A stretch of 64,000 nucleotides of DNA, taken from positions 372,001-436,000 of the forward strand of contig NC_089571.1 in NCBI RefSeq assembly GCF_040115645.1, written 5' to 3'. Positions within the stretch are counted from its first letter, which is position 1; each line of letters opens with the position of its first letter. The notes under the pieces were generated by a model. It did not search any database. It was not told the DNA's origin and saw only the letters and a program-made list of their open reading frames with translations. The position numbers and the translations under genes were made by a program. The stretch is from Euwallacea fornicatus. Its lineage: Eukaryota; Arthropoda; Insecta; Coleoptera; Curculionidae. Shown one piece after another: positions 22,963 through 36,183 of the stretch.

Positions 22963-24416
22963 TTTAGATTCCTCAAAACCGTCGGTTGCACTCGTGCAAT
23001 TCTGCATGAATTCGTGTAAAAATCACACGATAGGGGCAGCAATAATTATAATGATCGAGTCACTAAGTCTTGTGAAAATCCTTTTGGCGATTTTCTAGTG
23101 AATCTGCTGTTACGTTCTGTAAATTCTCATCCAATTTAATTTTAAATTTAAGCCGACTTAGGCACTTCAGAAAACGTACATATGTCTCATTTTCACAGTC
23201 CTGGGAACCTTACTGGAGGCTCTATAACGATTAAATTTTCAGACTAATTCACGTCAGCTATTTTCATCAAGTGGAGCCCGTGAGGCTTTCACTACGATTT
23301 CCTCCCTCGCCTCAAAAGCTATCACACACCAGCGATGATGAGATGAAGAGAGCTGTAACCACTTCGCTTGAATCCGAGAAAAATCACGTGAATTTATTTC
23401 CTGGCCAAAGGCAAAAACTAGTAGTCACACGTTGAGAGAAATGTATCAGAATAAACGGCGACTACGTTCCAAAATTATTTATCAATAAATTTAACAGCCG
23501 AGTTTCAAAATACTACATAAATCACAACATTTTGCGGCTAACTATGAAAAACGAACAAAAATCCAGCTTCTGATTGACTGAAAATCAGTGACCTGAATCT
23601 GGATACACGAGGTCCTATATATCAAAAATAGGAAACTTAGGGTCACCCCCAGTAAAACCGGAAATAGTGCGTAATTGATTTTATATTGAAATCGAACATG
23701 TTTTGTCTTTTGCTGTTTTCAATGAATGCTCGTGTCAACCATTTCACGAACATCCGGTATGTATTATATGTTCTAGCGGAGTCTGACACAGTTCTCGCAG
23801 AACCACTACTGGCGTAGTGATTTTTATTGGTTAAGTGCTCACATAACTGGTCAAAAAATTGCAATTTTTAGAGATTTTTCTAGAGTCAGTGGTTCCATAG
23901 TCACTGGTACAAAACTGCACCAAAGATTCTTTATATAAAAATAATAAAGTAGAACTTAGTTTACCTAGTTTTAAAAAGTGATAATAATCGTGTGCGAGAG
24001 AGAGAGAGACAGAGAGAAAGAGAAAGAAGGAGTATGAGTATTAGATCGTTAAAAAGTTTACTTTATAGCTTCTCGTAGCTTATAGATGCTTAATAGAATC
24101 TTAGAATTGAAATTTTTTATATACACTTTTTAAGGGCACATACAGGCATATGCCCTTTAAGAGTGCACATGCGTCACGCGTTCTCATTTTAAATTTCTGC
24201 GAATAACAAAAGTTTTTATGATAATATTTGACGATTTCGCTAATTTTTTCGCAAAGAACTGAAAAACGACTGTACAATTGAGGAGAATTTAGGAAATGAA
24301 AAAGTCTCTAAATTAAACATGGAATTCATATTCCAGGATATAAATAGTTAATAGAATACGTACTAGAAAGTTCAGGGCAGTGAAAGCAAGCTCGATTCTA
24401 AAAAAATACCACTCCG
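22963..24416. other. No gene seen
   Basis: Unplaced unique-looking sequence. A short GA-rich microsatellite lies at 23995-24030. ORFs such as 23643-23864 have no recognisable domain. Confidence 0.4.
23995..24030 (+). repeat. (GA)n microsatellite
   Basis: A run of GAGAGAGAGAGA with interruptions (GACAGAGAGAAAGAGAAAG). Confidence 0.9.
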
Positions 24417-25304
24417 TAAAAGGTTATTCTCCATATTTCTCCTCGACCCTAAAATCTTTATTTTTGGAAATAGGTAAAATTACTTAAGAAAAATGTTTTA
24501 GTTTTTATTGCGAATTATCAGAATCCGCCATCGGATGAAACGAACGAGCATCGTAAAGCTGCCGTATAAGCTAAGACCGACTTAGCTTATTGAGATGAAT
24601 ATTAAAATTTTTTTTTTCGAACTGAAACATAAAAAAATTCTATCTTCTATTATATTCTATATATTCCAAATTCTATCATCATTGTAAAGAGGTTACTAAA
24701 AACTTTTAAAAATGGCTAAAAAATGTACAGGTCCGTATTTAGACAACTCTAGTTGTTGTCATTATCTCAGAAACTAAACAACATTTAAAATTTTTTAATT
24801 TACTGGTTCATAGATATAAGAAAACTGTGAAGTTTTTGTATCAAACGTTTTGATGAAATACCTTTAGTTTTCGATTTATTTAGAAAGAATTTTAGTTTTT
24901 TCATAATAACTCACAAACTAAAAATCATTTGGCAACATTCTTTACAGTTCTTAGAAGAGTACGAAGTTTGGCACATTTTTTCTAATTTAACCGACTCTGT
25001 AACTCTTACCGTTTAAGAAATAGCAACGGTAGCACACCGGAGTGGAACACCCTGTATATGTGACATATAAATATGTTTGGAATCAGGGAGACCAGCAGGT
25101 TCCAAAGAGGTATAAATATACAGGGCGTTCTATAAAAAAAAAACAACTTGCCATTTTTTGACAGCTTTACGATGCTCGTTCATTTCATCCGATGGCGGAT
25201 TCTGATAATTCACAATAAAAACTGAAACATTTGTCATAACTATTTTTTCCTATTTCCAAAAATAAAGATTTTAGGGTCGAGGAAAAATATGGGGAATAAC
25301 CCTG
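24417..25304. mobile_element. FB4: inverted-repeat element, about 890 bp
   Basis: Left arm 24421-24562 and right arm 25175-25300 are inverted copies. They share CGACCCTAAAATCTTTATTT with its inverse, and CATCGGATGAAACGAACGAG with its inverse. The right end, GGGGAATAACCCTG-TA, is clear and the left end is diverged. The centre contains the terminus-like motifs AACACCCTGTA (25048) and CAGGGCGTTCTAT (25121) but no transposase. Confidence 0.6.
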
Positions 25305-26833
25305 TACACAATATCAATGCTTAGAAAAATCTGATCGTGTAGGTTCTAACGAGCCGTGCATATGCAAAACTTCAAGTTAATATCGCAAAAACTAAAGGAG
25401 CTCTAAAGTAATATCTTTAAAAAACGTTAAAATTTCACTCTGTATCTCAGTTTTTTTCAATTCTTAGTTATCCAAGTAAATATCTAGATAGGAAAATTAG
25501 GTTAGGTGTTCGTATTTTTTACATAAAGAAGCTGTAGTGCAATTCTGAGAGTGCCTGCAAATATGAAACACCCCGTGGGATACTTAACTTAAAATTGAAT
25601 TACTATTTTGGTGCAGTAAATATATGAATAATGCAAAAAAGTAATTTGCATCTGGTCGGAAATGTATTTTCCTATCTAATAATAGAATGTTTATTAACAC
25701 GCAGAGGTACCAAACCTGCCTGTGTTGACATTGCTTTGAAAATGATTCCATTAACGTTATTTCCTGGTCTTATGTATTGTAGATGAGACTGAATCCACCT
25801 GGTACGGACGAGCCTGTTAAAGAAGAGACGGTAATGAATCAGATGAAGAGACTGGCACGATTCATTGATGTGGACAAACAGTATTACGAAATGAAGCTTG
25901 AAAAGAAAGCTTCTAAACCAAAGCGACGTCAAAGCAACAGACTCGCTCATTCATTTTTCTAGAGATGAAACCATAATCTTTCCTCGGAACTACAGTTTCT
26001 AACCATTTGTATTTGTGCATCTACCACTGATTAATTGAAAAATTTATTATTTTCTAACCAATAACCCCTGAAAAATGTAACTGCTTGAAAACTGTAGATC
26101 ATAATGTTTTTGTAAAACTTACACATAGAATTGGAGATATCAGATGAGTCCTTTGGCTTGAAAACGGTTTGCTGCATCTCAGTGATATTTGTAAATAATG
26201 AACACACTCATGGAAAATGTCGTGAGGAGGAACATAAATACAAAGACAAATTTGTAGTGTGCATGTTCTCAAAAGAATCAAACGCCCAAAAGGATATGGA
26301 AAGGATATATTGAATAAAACACGTGTTTCTATTTATGAACTTCATGGCACGTGCGAACAACGCAAGTACACACACAACATGTTCTACGTGTGTGAAGATG
26401 TGTGCTGATGCTTAAGCATGTGTACTCTGGAAAGAAAAGAAGGTTCGATCTTCTATCAGTACGAACACTCAAAGCTTCCTCAGGTTTAAATAGATACCAA
26501 CTTCGATTTACCCAGCATTCAACATCATCTTTCCATTTCCACTTAAAAGCTCGATTCCTTTCGCAGCCGTGAACTTTTCCTTAGAGCTAAGTATTCACAT
26601 CGGAAAAGTCGAGGGATATTTTTATAAATAAAGTTAAGTTCCTCCGAATTTAATTACAAAATAAAGTTATGTATTTATAGTGCTAGAAAGTGTTTAATAA
26701 ACTATAAAACTAAGCTTTTGTTGATAGATTTCTAGATTATATTGATTTATTTATAGGTTGTGAATATAACTGGGAACGCTCTTCTTTTAGCTTAACGAAA
26801 CGTTCTCGACAACCAAGAAAGTCTAATACAATA
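25305..26833. other. No gene seen
   Basis: Contains a stray ACACCCCGTGGG motif near 25567. ORFs at 25672-25950 and 26131-26313 lack recognisable domains and their strands conflict. No RNA gene recognised. Confidence 0.35.
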
Positions 26834-28394
26834 CAGGGTGTCCAACGATTATGGGTCATAATCCGTATTTTGAAAACTATATTTAGGGCAAAGTTTAAAA
26901 TTGAGCTTCATACCAAAGTGGAGGTAATATGTTGATTAAGAATATTTGCATGAAAATATCACTTCCGGTTATACCGGAAATCAATGTCAACTCACTGATT
27001 TTAAATGGAACACCCTATATATTATAACAAATTTCGATTCTGTGGAACATTATGAATATTTTTCGTGTATAATGTTCTATATTGAATATACTTACGGTTT
27101 TCGAGGTATTTAGAATTTTCCAAAAAAATTTGATTTTCAGCCATTTTCTAATAATTCGAAAATGGCTAAGTATTTTGCAATAAAATTCTGCGCTGTTGTG
27201 CAAAATGCTTTACAGTCCTTAGATCGGTGAATTAAATAAAGTTTTTCCATACAGGGTATTCAAAAAGAGAGTCCAAAATAATAATTAAAAGATAGTAAAA
27301 AACTCGAATTTTTTAAATAGGAACCCCCTATTTTTTCAACGAAAACATATTTAACACCAGAAATAAGTACTACTTTCAGTTCAATTATCTATATCTAATG
27401 GTTTTCATTTTAGTAAAAAAAACACTTTTCAATGTTTAGTACTTCTTAACAATTTATTTTTAGTAACGTCTAGATTTACTAGATGGCGCAACAATCGTCA
27501 ACAGTAGGCTTCTTTCTTCTGTAAGATGATTTGACAGATCGGCTCGTTTTAAAGTGATCTATTATGCGTTTGAGGAGTCTTCGTGATGGCTTCGGTTGTT
27601 CTGGATGTCGAATACCAAATGTATGACAAGTTCTGGTTAATACTTTGTTACATTCACCATAATAATGAACATATTGAGATAATCTTCGTTTGAATAATTT
27701 AATGTGCTGCCACGCATAAATTCTGGCGAGCAGCGGCACCTAGTAACTCTAGTCGTTACTAAAAATAAATTGTTAAGAAGTACTGAACATTGAAAAGTTT
27801 TTTTTTCTTATAAACTAAAAACGATTAGATATAGAAAATTGAACTGAAAGTTGTACTTATTTTTGGTATTAAACATGTTTTCGTTGAAAAAATAGGGGAT
27901 TCTTGTTTAAACATTTTTTATTTTTTACAATTCTTGAATGATAATTTTAGACTCTCGTTGAATACCCTGTATGAAAAAATTTGATTCAACTCACTGATAC
28001 CAAGACTGTAAAGGATTTTGTACAATGACGCAGAATTTCATTGCAAAGTACTCAGCCATTTTCCAATTATTAGTAAATATATTTATAGTTGAAAATCTAA
28101 TTTTTTTTGGAAAATTCTAAATATCTCCAAAACCGTAAAAATTAGGTACAGAACACTATGCACGAAAAATATTCATAATGTTCCACAGAATCGATATTTG
28201 CTATAATATATAGGGTGTTCCATTTAAAATAAGTGAGTTGACATTCATTTCCGGTATAATCGGAAGTAGTATTTTCATGAAAATATTTTGAATCAATGAA
28301 TCACCTCCACTTTAGTATGATGCTCAAGTTTCAACTTTTTCCTAGGCATAGTTTCCAAGATTCGGATAGTAACCCATATTCGTTGGACACCCTG
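26834..28394. mobile_element. FB5b: palindromic mariner-like element, 1561 bp
   Basis: The ends are TA-CAGGGTGTCCAACGATTA and CGTTGGACACCCTG-TA. The arms (about 26834-27482 and 27739-28394) are inverted copies of about 650 bp. Inner terminus-like motifs recur symmetrically: GAACACCCTATATA near 27009 and its inverse near 28210, and CAGGGTATTCAA near 27253 and its inverse near 27968. The 256-bp centre encodes the N-terminal DNA-binding part of a mariner transposase. The same element occurs at 33312-34863 with its centre in opposite orientation. Confidence 0.9.
27479..27739 (-). pseudogene. N-terminal HTH fragment of a mariner-like transposase
   Basis: An uninterrupted 86-codon frame fills the centre of FB5b. 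It contains YVHYYGECNKVLTRTCHTFG, then RHPEQPKPSRRLLKRIIDHF, then KTSRSV. This matches the pattern of the insect DUF4817-like HTH that precedes the DDE domain (YG..N...R..., P.RR...R...F..TGSV). The first codon is GTG here; the FB5c copy has ATG at the same place (33956). No DDE domain is present. The full enzyme would be about 340 residues, so this is a fragment, although its frame is intact. Confidence 0.7.
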
Positions 28395-28499
28395 TATATG
28401 GCCCCCACGATTATTATCTACAGCCCATATTCTGTCGTCCATACTCAAAATAATATTGTTGATTTCCGCTTGTGATATCTCATTCTTTTGACATTAGCT

Positions 28500-29427
28500 C
28501 TCAGAACCGAAAGGCAAGGTGAATGTTGGCCATATATGGCGAAATGCTTCTTTGAGGCATGTCCTAAATATGCTCAATTGGATTCAGATCTGGCGATTGT
28601 GCTGGCCATAGTAATGTGGCAATTCCTTCGTTGGTCAACCAGTCTGCTACAATATCTGCGACATGTCGACGAACATTATCATGCACGAGGCAAAAATTCT
28701 GGCCAAGAGTGTCAACAAATTGCAGGATTGTAGGGTCAAAAAGGGCATCGATGTATTGTCGAGCTCTTAGGAATCGTTTTGGAAAAAAGATATCGATTCT
28801 GCCATCAATTATTATTCTGGCCTATATCGCTATTGTACCTCCTCTATATGAATAGATTTTCTCGACGTGTAAACGTTCAAAATTTCTAAGCGGTCTCCAC
28901 ACTCTTATTCGAAGAGAATCTGGATGAAATCCAAAACTGGATTCGTCGGTGAACAAAACTGTAGCCCAATCAATTCCATTACAATTTCGATATTCCTGAT
29001 ATCACTCTAATTCTACAATGCGATTGTCTTTGGAAAGATGATGCAAATGAATGATGGTAAGAGATGCACATCTCAGTGGGGTTCAACTATAAAAATCAGC
29101 TTCATGTAGACGATTCGTAATAGTATCTCGGCCTATAATCACACGGTGCACCCGTTGTAAATCTGGAACCAATTCAGGTGTCGTAATTGTAGGTTGTTTT
29201 CTCACTGTCAAAACTAAAAATCAATACTGAGCTGCAGTTTTAATGCCTTCAAGTCCTGAGCGTTCTTCTGTCGTGGTTCCTGTTTCTCTAAAGCGCCGTC
29301 ATAGTAGACTGACTAGACACTTTGGGAAACACCCATTCGTTCAGCTGCTTCAGTTGTCTCAAACCAACTTGAAGAAGGTCTACCGCTCGATCCACCTCAT
29401 CCAGAGTTCAATGTTGTTGTTGCATGG
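28500..29427 (-). pseudogene. Tc1-B: Tc1-like DD34E transposase remnant
   Basis: The minus strand reads an N-terminal piece TLDEVDRAVDLLQVGLRQ (about 29410-29350), then broken sequence. A long near-continuous frame follows: ATVLFTDESSFGFHPD (first catalytic Asp, near 28960-28910), FCLVHDNVRRHVADIV (second Asp, near 28690) and LLWPAQSPDLNPIEHI (Glu, near 28590). The Asp-to-Glu spacing is 34 residues. Several stops and frameshifts disrupt the N-terminal half, and a stop follows NPIEHI. No terminal repeats were found. It differs from Tc1-A, -C, -D and -E. Confidence 0.8.
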
Positions 29428-30009
29428 TAAAACGTAGTTTCCAAAGCACCTGTTAAGCACCATTTAGTATTAAAGAAATGAAATTGAATCAACCTGATAA
29501 TTTAGCAGAGTACAAAATCCTATCTTTATCGTATCCACAAGAAAATGATTTATTTACTTTTAGATTTTTTCAATCATTTGAATACATATAGAGTAAGGAC
29601 TTGCACTAATATAGTACAGTATAAACTACAATTGAAATTACTTGTTGAGGATTTTATGATTTAAAAAAGAATATGTTTAGACTCTTCTGATGTGTGTATA
29701 ATACAATAATGTAGCTTTTCATGAACTATATTTTAAAATTAGTAACCTAATGCCAGGCGTTTCTCAACAAACATTACATTATTCAAGAGTACGCGAAATT
29801 CTATTAATTTATGAGACTTCCTAAATTAATCCTAAATTAATATTCTAAAAATAATAAATAAATAAAATTTATTAAATATAATTGACATAAAAAATATACT
29901 AATGCTAAACTTTCCCGATAGTAAAATAATTGCTAGGAGCTGCATGAATGGGTTATGAAAAACCTGGAAATATGATTATAGCAAAATAAAATATCTATAT
30001 ATGAATATA
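29428..30009. other. No gene seen
   Basis: AT-rich sequence between the Tc1-B remnant and FB6b. No recognisable motif. Confidence 0.5.
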
Positions 30010-31047
30010 CAGGGTGTTTCAGTTTATAGTAGCAGGATTTTAACAGTTGATAGAAGACCTTTTTTTAAGACGAAAATGTTATATAAATATATATTGAAAA
30101 TGGCTCAGTTTTTGAGATACAGGATGGCAAATTTGACTTTTTCTAAAATAATTCAAACAAATATTGAGATACAACCATGAACTTTGGTATTTTGGGTTTT
30201 TTCGCAGTGCGGAATTTATATTTGTTAAAATTTTCGTCAAATTTACAGAGGGCGCAATATGCAACATACTAGTGAATGCTCGAATTATGATAACTTTTTT
30301 GTGCCTCCTTGTAGCAACTTTTTTTTAAATCAAAATGGATTCCACGTTCATTTTTTCCTAAAAAAGGTACTTTTGTTATAAATTACTAAAATCACTGTTT
30401 TCGAAATATTTTTAATTTGGTACGTAGTAGTACGACCTGCTTCTACAGGGGAGTTGTACTAACACTAATAATGTAATAAATAAATGATGTCAAATGTAAT
30501 AGTCATAATATTAATAACATCGATAAATGAATTTAAAAAATATTTTAACATTTATTAAACATACAAAAATTGGCGAAATAAACTATTTACTATCAAATCA
30601 CAACACTCCTGTGGAAGCAGGTCGTACTATTACGTACCAAATTTAAAATATCTCGAAAACAGTGACTTTTAGCAATATATAACAAAAGCACCTTTTTTAA
30701 GAAAAAATGAACGGGGAATCCATTTTGATTAAAAAAAAGTTTTGCCACAAGGAGGCATAAAAAAGTTATCATAATTTGAACTTTCGCTAGTATGTTGTAT
30801 ATTGCACCCTCTGTAAATTTGACGAAAATTTTAACAAATATAAATTCGGCACTTCGAAAAATCCCAAAATATGAAAATTCATGGTTGTGTCGTAATATTT
30901 GCCTGAATTATTAGAAAAAGTCAAGTTTGCTATTCTATATCTCAAAAACTGAGCCGTCTTCAATATGTGTTTATATAACATTTTCAACTTACGAAAAGGT
31001 CTTTTATCGACTGTTAAAGTCCTGTTATTATCAACTGAAATACCCTG
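30010..31047. mobile_element. FB6b: palindromic mariner-like MITE, 1038 bp
   Basis: The ends are TA-CAGGGTGTTTCAGTTTAT and ATCAACTGAAATACCCTG-TA. The arms are about 30010-30435 and 30625-31047. The internal motif CAGGATGGCAAA lies at 30120, exactly 110 bp from the left end. The centre has a further hairpin (CGACCTGCTTCTACAGG and its inverse). No coding fragment was recognised. It serves as the empty-site reference for the Tc1-A insertion in FB6a. Confidence 0.9.
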
Positions 31048-33311
31048 TATATACAGGATGATCCATAATGATGTTCAAATCTTTTAAAAGGATATTCTAT
31101 CAGCCGTTTTAGGGGGAGATCTTTGTATGAAATTCTTCAATTTGGGCCCTTCCTGTTCAAATATCCAGGCTCAAAATGGAGGAAAATAATTTTTTTTTTT
31201 TATTTATTAAAAACGGCAACGTTTAAAAATTTCAATTTTGATACATATTATCAGCTAATCAAACGTTTTTTTGTGATGGTATTTATTCTTTGTCTCATGT
31301 GTCTGGAGGGTAGGAATTAGCAACTCCTAATTTTGTTTTCTAAAGAACTTTTTCCTACAATTCATTTCAACAAAACTTCGTTTTTAAATACTAAACATAA
31401 TTAAATTTCTTTTTCACTATTGTTATTTTTTCATGCAAACAACAATTTGCATAAAAAATAATAATAGTTTTTTTTATACTATTAAGCTTGTAATCACACC
31501 ACAAAATCATGGATTAAGAGCAAACATAGAGAAATAAATAGTTTAATAAACAATTAACAATATGAACAAATAAAAATAAATTTGTCTAATCTCCTAGGTA
31601 ATAAAAAAAAATTATAATTGTTCAAAATGGGCCCCGGCGTGCGCGCGCACACTCTTTGAATATTTATGACACATTTTACTTTTTACAGATAACGTCAATC
31701 CTTAGCAATAAATGAAAGTATTTTTTATTATAAAGTAATAGAATTGTCATCTATAAATAAATAACAAACAAAAGCATTAACAAAAATTGTAACAAAACAC
31801 ACAACCATATTGGTCAATCTTAAGTATTCAATATTTATAATGCCTCTGACTTAATTAAACACATTACATTCTTCAGATTATACCCAGTGACACAACTCAA
31901 ACGTAGACACTCTTAGTTGCTTATACAGATAGAAATTTGAAATTTACAACATCACTTTGACGTAAGGGAATTAACAATCTGCTAATGCCAAATGTCATAT
32001 CTGTGTCACATTACGATTCGACGCAGTTGGCATCCACTTTATTTTTCAAATTGCAAGATATATTTTTTAATTTGAAATCGAAATTTACTCGAAATGGTTT
32101 TTTTTTGCGGCTTGGCGCAGTTGCCCTTTTTATAAGTTTATGCTTATAAATCCACATTTTATAATAATTGAATGCTTTGTTTACCCCTGACATACGAATA
32201 AAAATTCAAAAAATTCATTATAATTCCTTCTATCGGTGAAAAAATGAGCTAATTACGACCCTGTAAAAATTCAAAATTATTTATTTTGCACTCTTGTTAA
32301 GAATTCTTGTTGTGCGAATATAGTGAAAAATGACTCTGAATATTATACATGTGCTCTATAAATTTAGTAAAGATCAGTGGAAAAATGCATTAAAAGTGAC
32401 TCAGTAAAAATTTTAAGTTAATTAGTTAGTTTACTAACCTGACGAAAATTGTTGCTGACCGGTATAGACAATGATAGCTGGGATTATTTTACTTAAATGT
32501 CGTAAATAGCGGAAGAAAAATGAATTAACTACGACCCAACAAATATTAAATTTAATTATTTTGCTGACCCGATGAAAATTTTTGCTGAGCAGTATGGATA
32601 ATAACTCTGCCCATCCTCCGTGTTATATAGAAATTTCGCGAAGATCATGAACCGTGTGAATTTATTCGCTTATTTTTAAAAATTTATGTATCTACCGTTT
32701 TATGTGCATATTTTGTGAACTTTTTATTCTTTTTCGAGCACATATAAATCCGCGCTTTAGTAATAAACAATATTAGTGGAACGTAGTGAAATAATGATTT
32801 ATTAGTGGGTTAGTAGTTGACAAAAATTGTAGTTGTGTTTATTTGTCGAGCTCAAAAATAGTGTTTACCTTGAAGGCAAAACACTGAAATTTTTCGAATT
32901 CCAAAATCGCAGAGATATGTATACTTTGCTGTAGCTGTCTTTGAGTAATTTAAATCGAAAACTTGAGAAAACAGTTTCAGCTAAGTTTGGGACGCTCAAA
33001 CATTGCTTTTGGAAACGAAACACCCAATGTATTATACAATTTTTGAAAGTCGTTAGATAGTAAAGCCAATTTATTCACATAAATCGTTGTTCCCATCTCT
33101 CCTAGTTTCCTATTTACTAACGAGTATCAATGAAAGCATGTTTTAACGCTTTTAGAAGAAGTTTTTGATATAACTCAAGTCCTGAAAACCTCTTTTTTCC
33201 ACAAATTATCTTATATGACACTGGATATATTGAACCTACCAACCACGAGGAACAATTACTTTATATCTTTCTTACACATGTAATATATACTTATGGTATG
33301 TTACGCCCATA
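31048..33311. other. Unpaired element end, no gene seen
   Basis: A left-type end CAGGATGATCCATAATG starts at 31054, directly after FB6b, without a clear partner. An alternating purine-pyrimidine run (GCGTGCGCGCGCACAC) lies near 31637. The block at about 33120-33290 is similar to 45090-45210, so both are copies of a decayed repeat. No ORF with a domain. Confidence 0.4.
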
Positions 33312-34863
33312 CAATGTGTCCAACGAATATGGGCTACTATCCGCATTTTGGAAACTATAACTAAGAAAAAGTTGAAACTTGGGCATCATACTAAAGTGGA
33401 GGTGATCTATTGATTAAGAATATTTGTATGAAAATATCACTTTCGGTTATACCGGCAATGAATGTCAACTTGCTTATTTTAGATCGAACAACCTATATAT
33501 TATAATATCGATTCTGTGGAACATTATGAATATTTTTCGTGTATAGTGTTCTATATCGAATACATTTACAGTTTTCGAAATATTTAGTATTTTCCAAAAA
33601 AAAATGTGATTTTCAGTCATTTTCTAATAATTCGAAAATGGCTAAGTATTTTGCAATGAAAGTCTGCGTAATTGTACAAAATCTTTTACAGTCTTGGTAT
33701 CAGTTAGTTAAATCAATTTTTTTCATACAGGGTATTCAAGGAGAGTCTAAAATTATCATTCAAGAATTGTAAAAAATAAAAAAATTTTGAACAGGAATCC
33801 CCTATTTTTTTAACGAAAACATGTTTAACACCAAAAATAAGTACTACTTTCAGTTCAATTGTCTATATCTAATCGTTTTCATTTTATAAAAAAAAAATTT
33901 TTCAACGTTCAGTACTTCTTAACAATTTGTTTTTAGTAACGACTAGAGTTACTAGATGCCGCTGCTCGCCAGAATTTAAGCATAGCAGCACATTAAATTA
34001 TTCAAACGAAGATTATCTCAATATGTTCATTATTTATGGTGAATGTAACTAAGTATTAACCAAAACTTGTCATACATTTGTTATTCGACATCCAGAACAA
34101 CCGAAGCCATCACGAAGACTCCTCAAACGCATAATAGATCACTTTAAAACGAGCCGATCTGTCAAAGCATCTTACAGAAGAAAGAAGCCTACTGTTGACG
34201 ATTGTTGCGCCATCTAGTAAATCTAGACGTTACTAAAAATAAATTGTTACGAAGTAATAAACATTGAAAAGTGTTTTTTTTTTACTAAAATGAAAACGAT
34301 TAGATATAGACAATTGAACTGAAAGTACTACTTATTTTTGGTGTTAAATATGTTTTCGTTGAAAAAATAGGGGGTTTCTATTTAAAAAATTCGAGTTTTT
34401 TACAATCCTTTAATTATTATTTTGAACTCTCTTTTTGAATACCCTGTATGAAAAAACTTTATTTAATTCACTGATCTAAGTACTGTAAAGCATTTTGCAC
34501 AACAGCGCAGAATTTTATTGCAAAATACTTAGCCATTTTCGAATTATTAGAAAATGGCTGAAAATCAAATTTTTTTGGAAAATTCTAAATATCTCGGAAA
34601 CCGTAAGTATATTCAGTATAAAGCATTATATACGAAAAATATTCATAATGCTCCACAGAATCGAAATTTTTTATAATATATAGGGTGTTCAATTTAAAAT
34701 CAGCGAGTTGACGTTCATTTCCGGTATAACCGGAAGTGGCGTTTTCATGAAAATATTTTTAATCAATAGATCAGTTCCTCTTTAGTATGATGCCCAAGTT
34801 TCAACTTTTTTTAGTCATAGTTTTCAAGATACGTATAGTGAGCCATATTCGTTGAACACCCCG
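33312..34863. mobile_element. FB5c: palindromic mariner-like element, 1552 bp
   Basis: The left end is CAATGTGTCCAACGAATATG and the right end ATTCGTTGAACACCCCG, both somewhat diverged. Arms and inner motifs match FB5b throughout. The centre (about 33956-34217) matches that of FB5b but is inverted relative to it. Confidence 0.9.
33956..34217 (+). pseudogene. N-terminal HTH fragment of mariner-like transposase, decayed
   Basis: This is the same segment as in FB5b, starting with ATG and MPLLARI but broken by TAA and TAG codons at codons 8 and 10 and by an indel further on. Later parts (HPEQPKPSRRLLKRIIDHF) are still readable. No DDE domain. Confidence 0.75.
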
Positions 34864-36183
34864 TGTACATCAACATTTTTTGATAATATACCTGGTATGT
34901 CTAGATTTTAGTGCTCATTATCCTCAAATAGCGGTTGCTCTGTATAATAAAATTTTCAGTTAAATCTATATATCTACAACGCCCCAATAAAAGATCAATC
35001 TTGCTATTCATCGATGTGTCACGCTATAAAGGTATCGATAATAAACTAATCGATCTTTTTTTTTTTCGTTTTTCTTACAAAGAACTTTGTAAAACTTAAT
35101 TTCTCATTTAGTCCAATTGTCCCATTGGCGTGTACTTCGTTAACTGTGTTTTTTATTTTTGTAAACCTGATTGAGGCGGACTATTTAGAGTGGAATAAAT
35201 TACTGCGTAAATTGTTCCTGAGCTTGTTGTTCGAACTTTTTTCTTATTGCATTGCTTTTTTCCATGGGGAATACTGAGAATTATTTAATGAAAATCTATT
35301 TAAAAAAATCTACAGTCAAGCGCAAGATTATTGGCGAAGCATGTAATGAATCTAAGAAATTAGGATGCTTTGAAGAAGCATGGTCCGAGAATTACATATT
35401 CGATAAATATTTTTTATTGACGAAATTACAGTACTGGAAAATGAAACTTAGAAAATGCATTCGACTTTTTTAAAAATGGCTCAAAAACTAAAACTTGGAA
35501 GAATTTTGAGAACGACATTGAACCGGTCTTTCGATTCCCTTTAACCTCATCTATCTAACTATTATACCTTTCTAGCTCTTGTTGTTTCCAAGATACCCAC
35601 CACTAGCAGGCCTAATTTGAGCCATACTATACAACACGTGACTTCGCTAAATTTAAATTCCATTTCGAAAAAAATTATTTTTTAGCGATTTCCCAATAAG
35701 TCAATTTCCTAAATGCGCTGATTCGCTGAAACGGTTTTGGATGGTTTATAATAGATAATTGGAAAAAGTCGCTCTACTAGGAGCATTGTCACGGAAGGGA
35801 AAGATAAATTCTCTTATTTTATAGTGGAAAGCATTATCTAGAGGATGTTCATTTCCAGAGTTCAGTAATGTATCTCGGGAGATCTCGAGGAACTTCGATA
35901 ACTATTAAAAAAAGTTGTGCAATTTGAAGTTCAAAAACATGCCATTCAAAACTTAAAAAAATATCGACGACTTTTGGAGGTTTTTGATGGAAATTAAGCT
36001 AAGAAAGACGTAAAAACGTACGTCAAAAATTTCATTAAAAAAAAAACTTCCTAAAGCAATCGGAATTTTTCAAATTGCAAAACGGCATATTTTTGAACTC
36101 GAAATTGCTTCAACTCAACCGACTTCGTTTCATCATGTTTACTGAGATCCTCATGGTTCAGTTACAGAAACGGGCACTCTATA
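34864..36183. other. No gene seen
   Basis: A plus-strand ORF at 35252-35473 (73 codons) contains a basic stretch but no recognisable domain. No paired ends found. Confidence 0.35.

Noticed and set aside
31637..31652. Alternating GC run as a regulatory site
   Set aside because: A short Z-DNA-prone run with no gene near it; nothing further supports a function.
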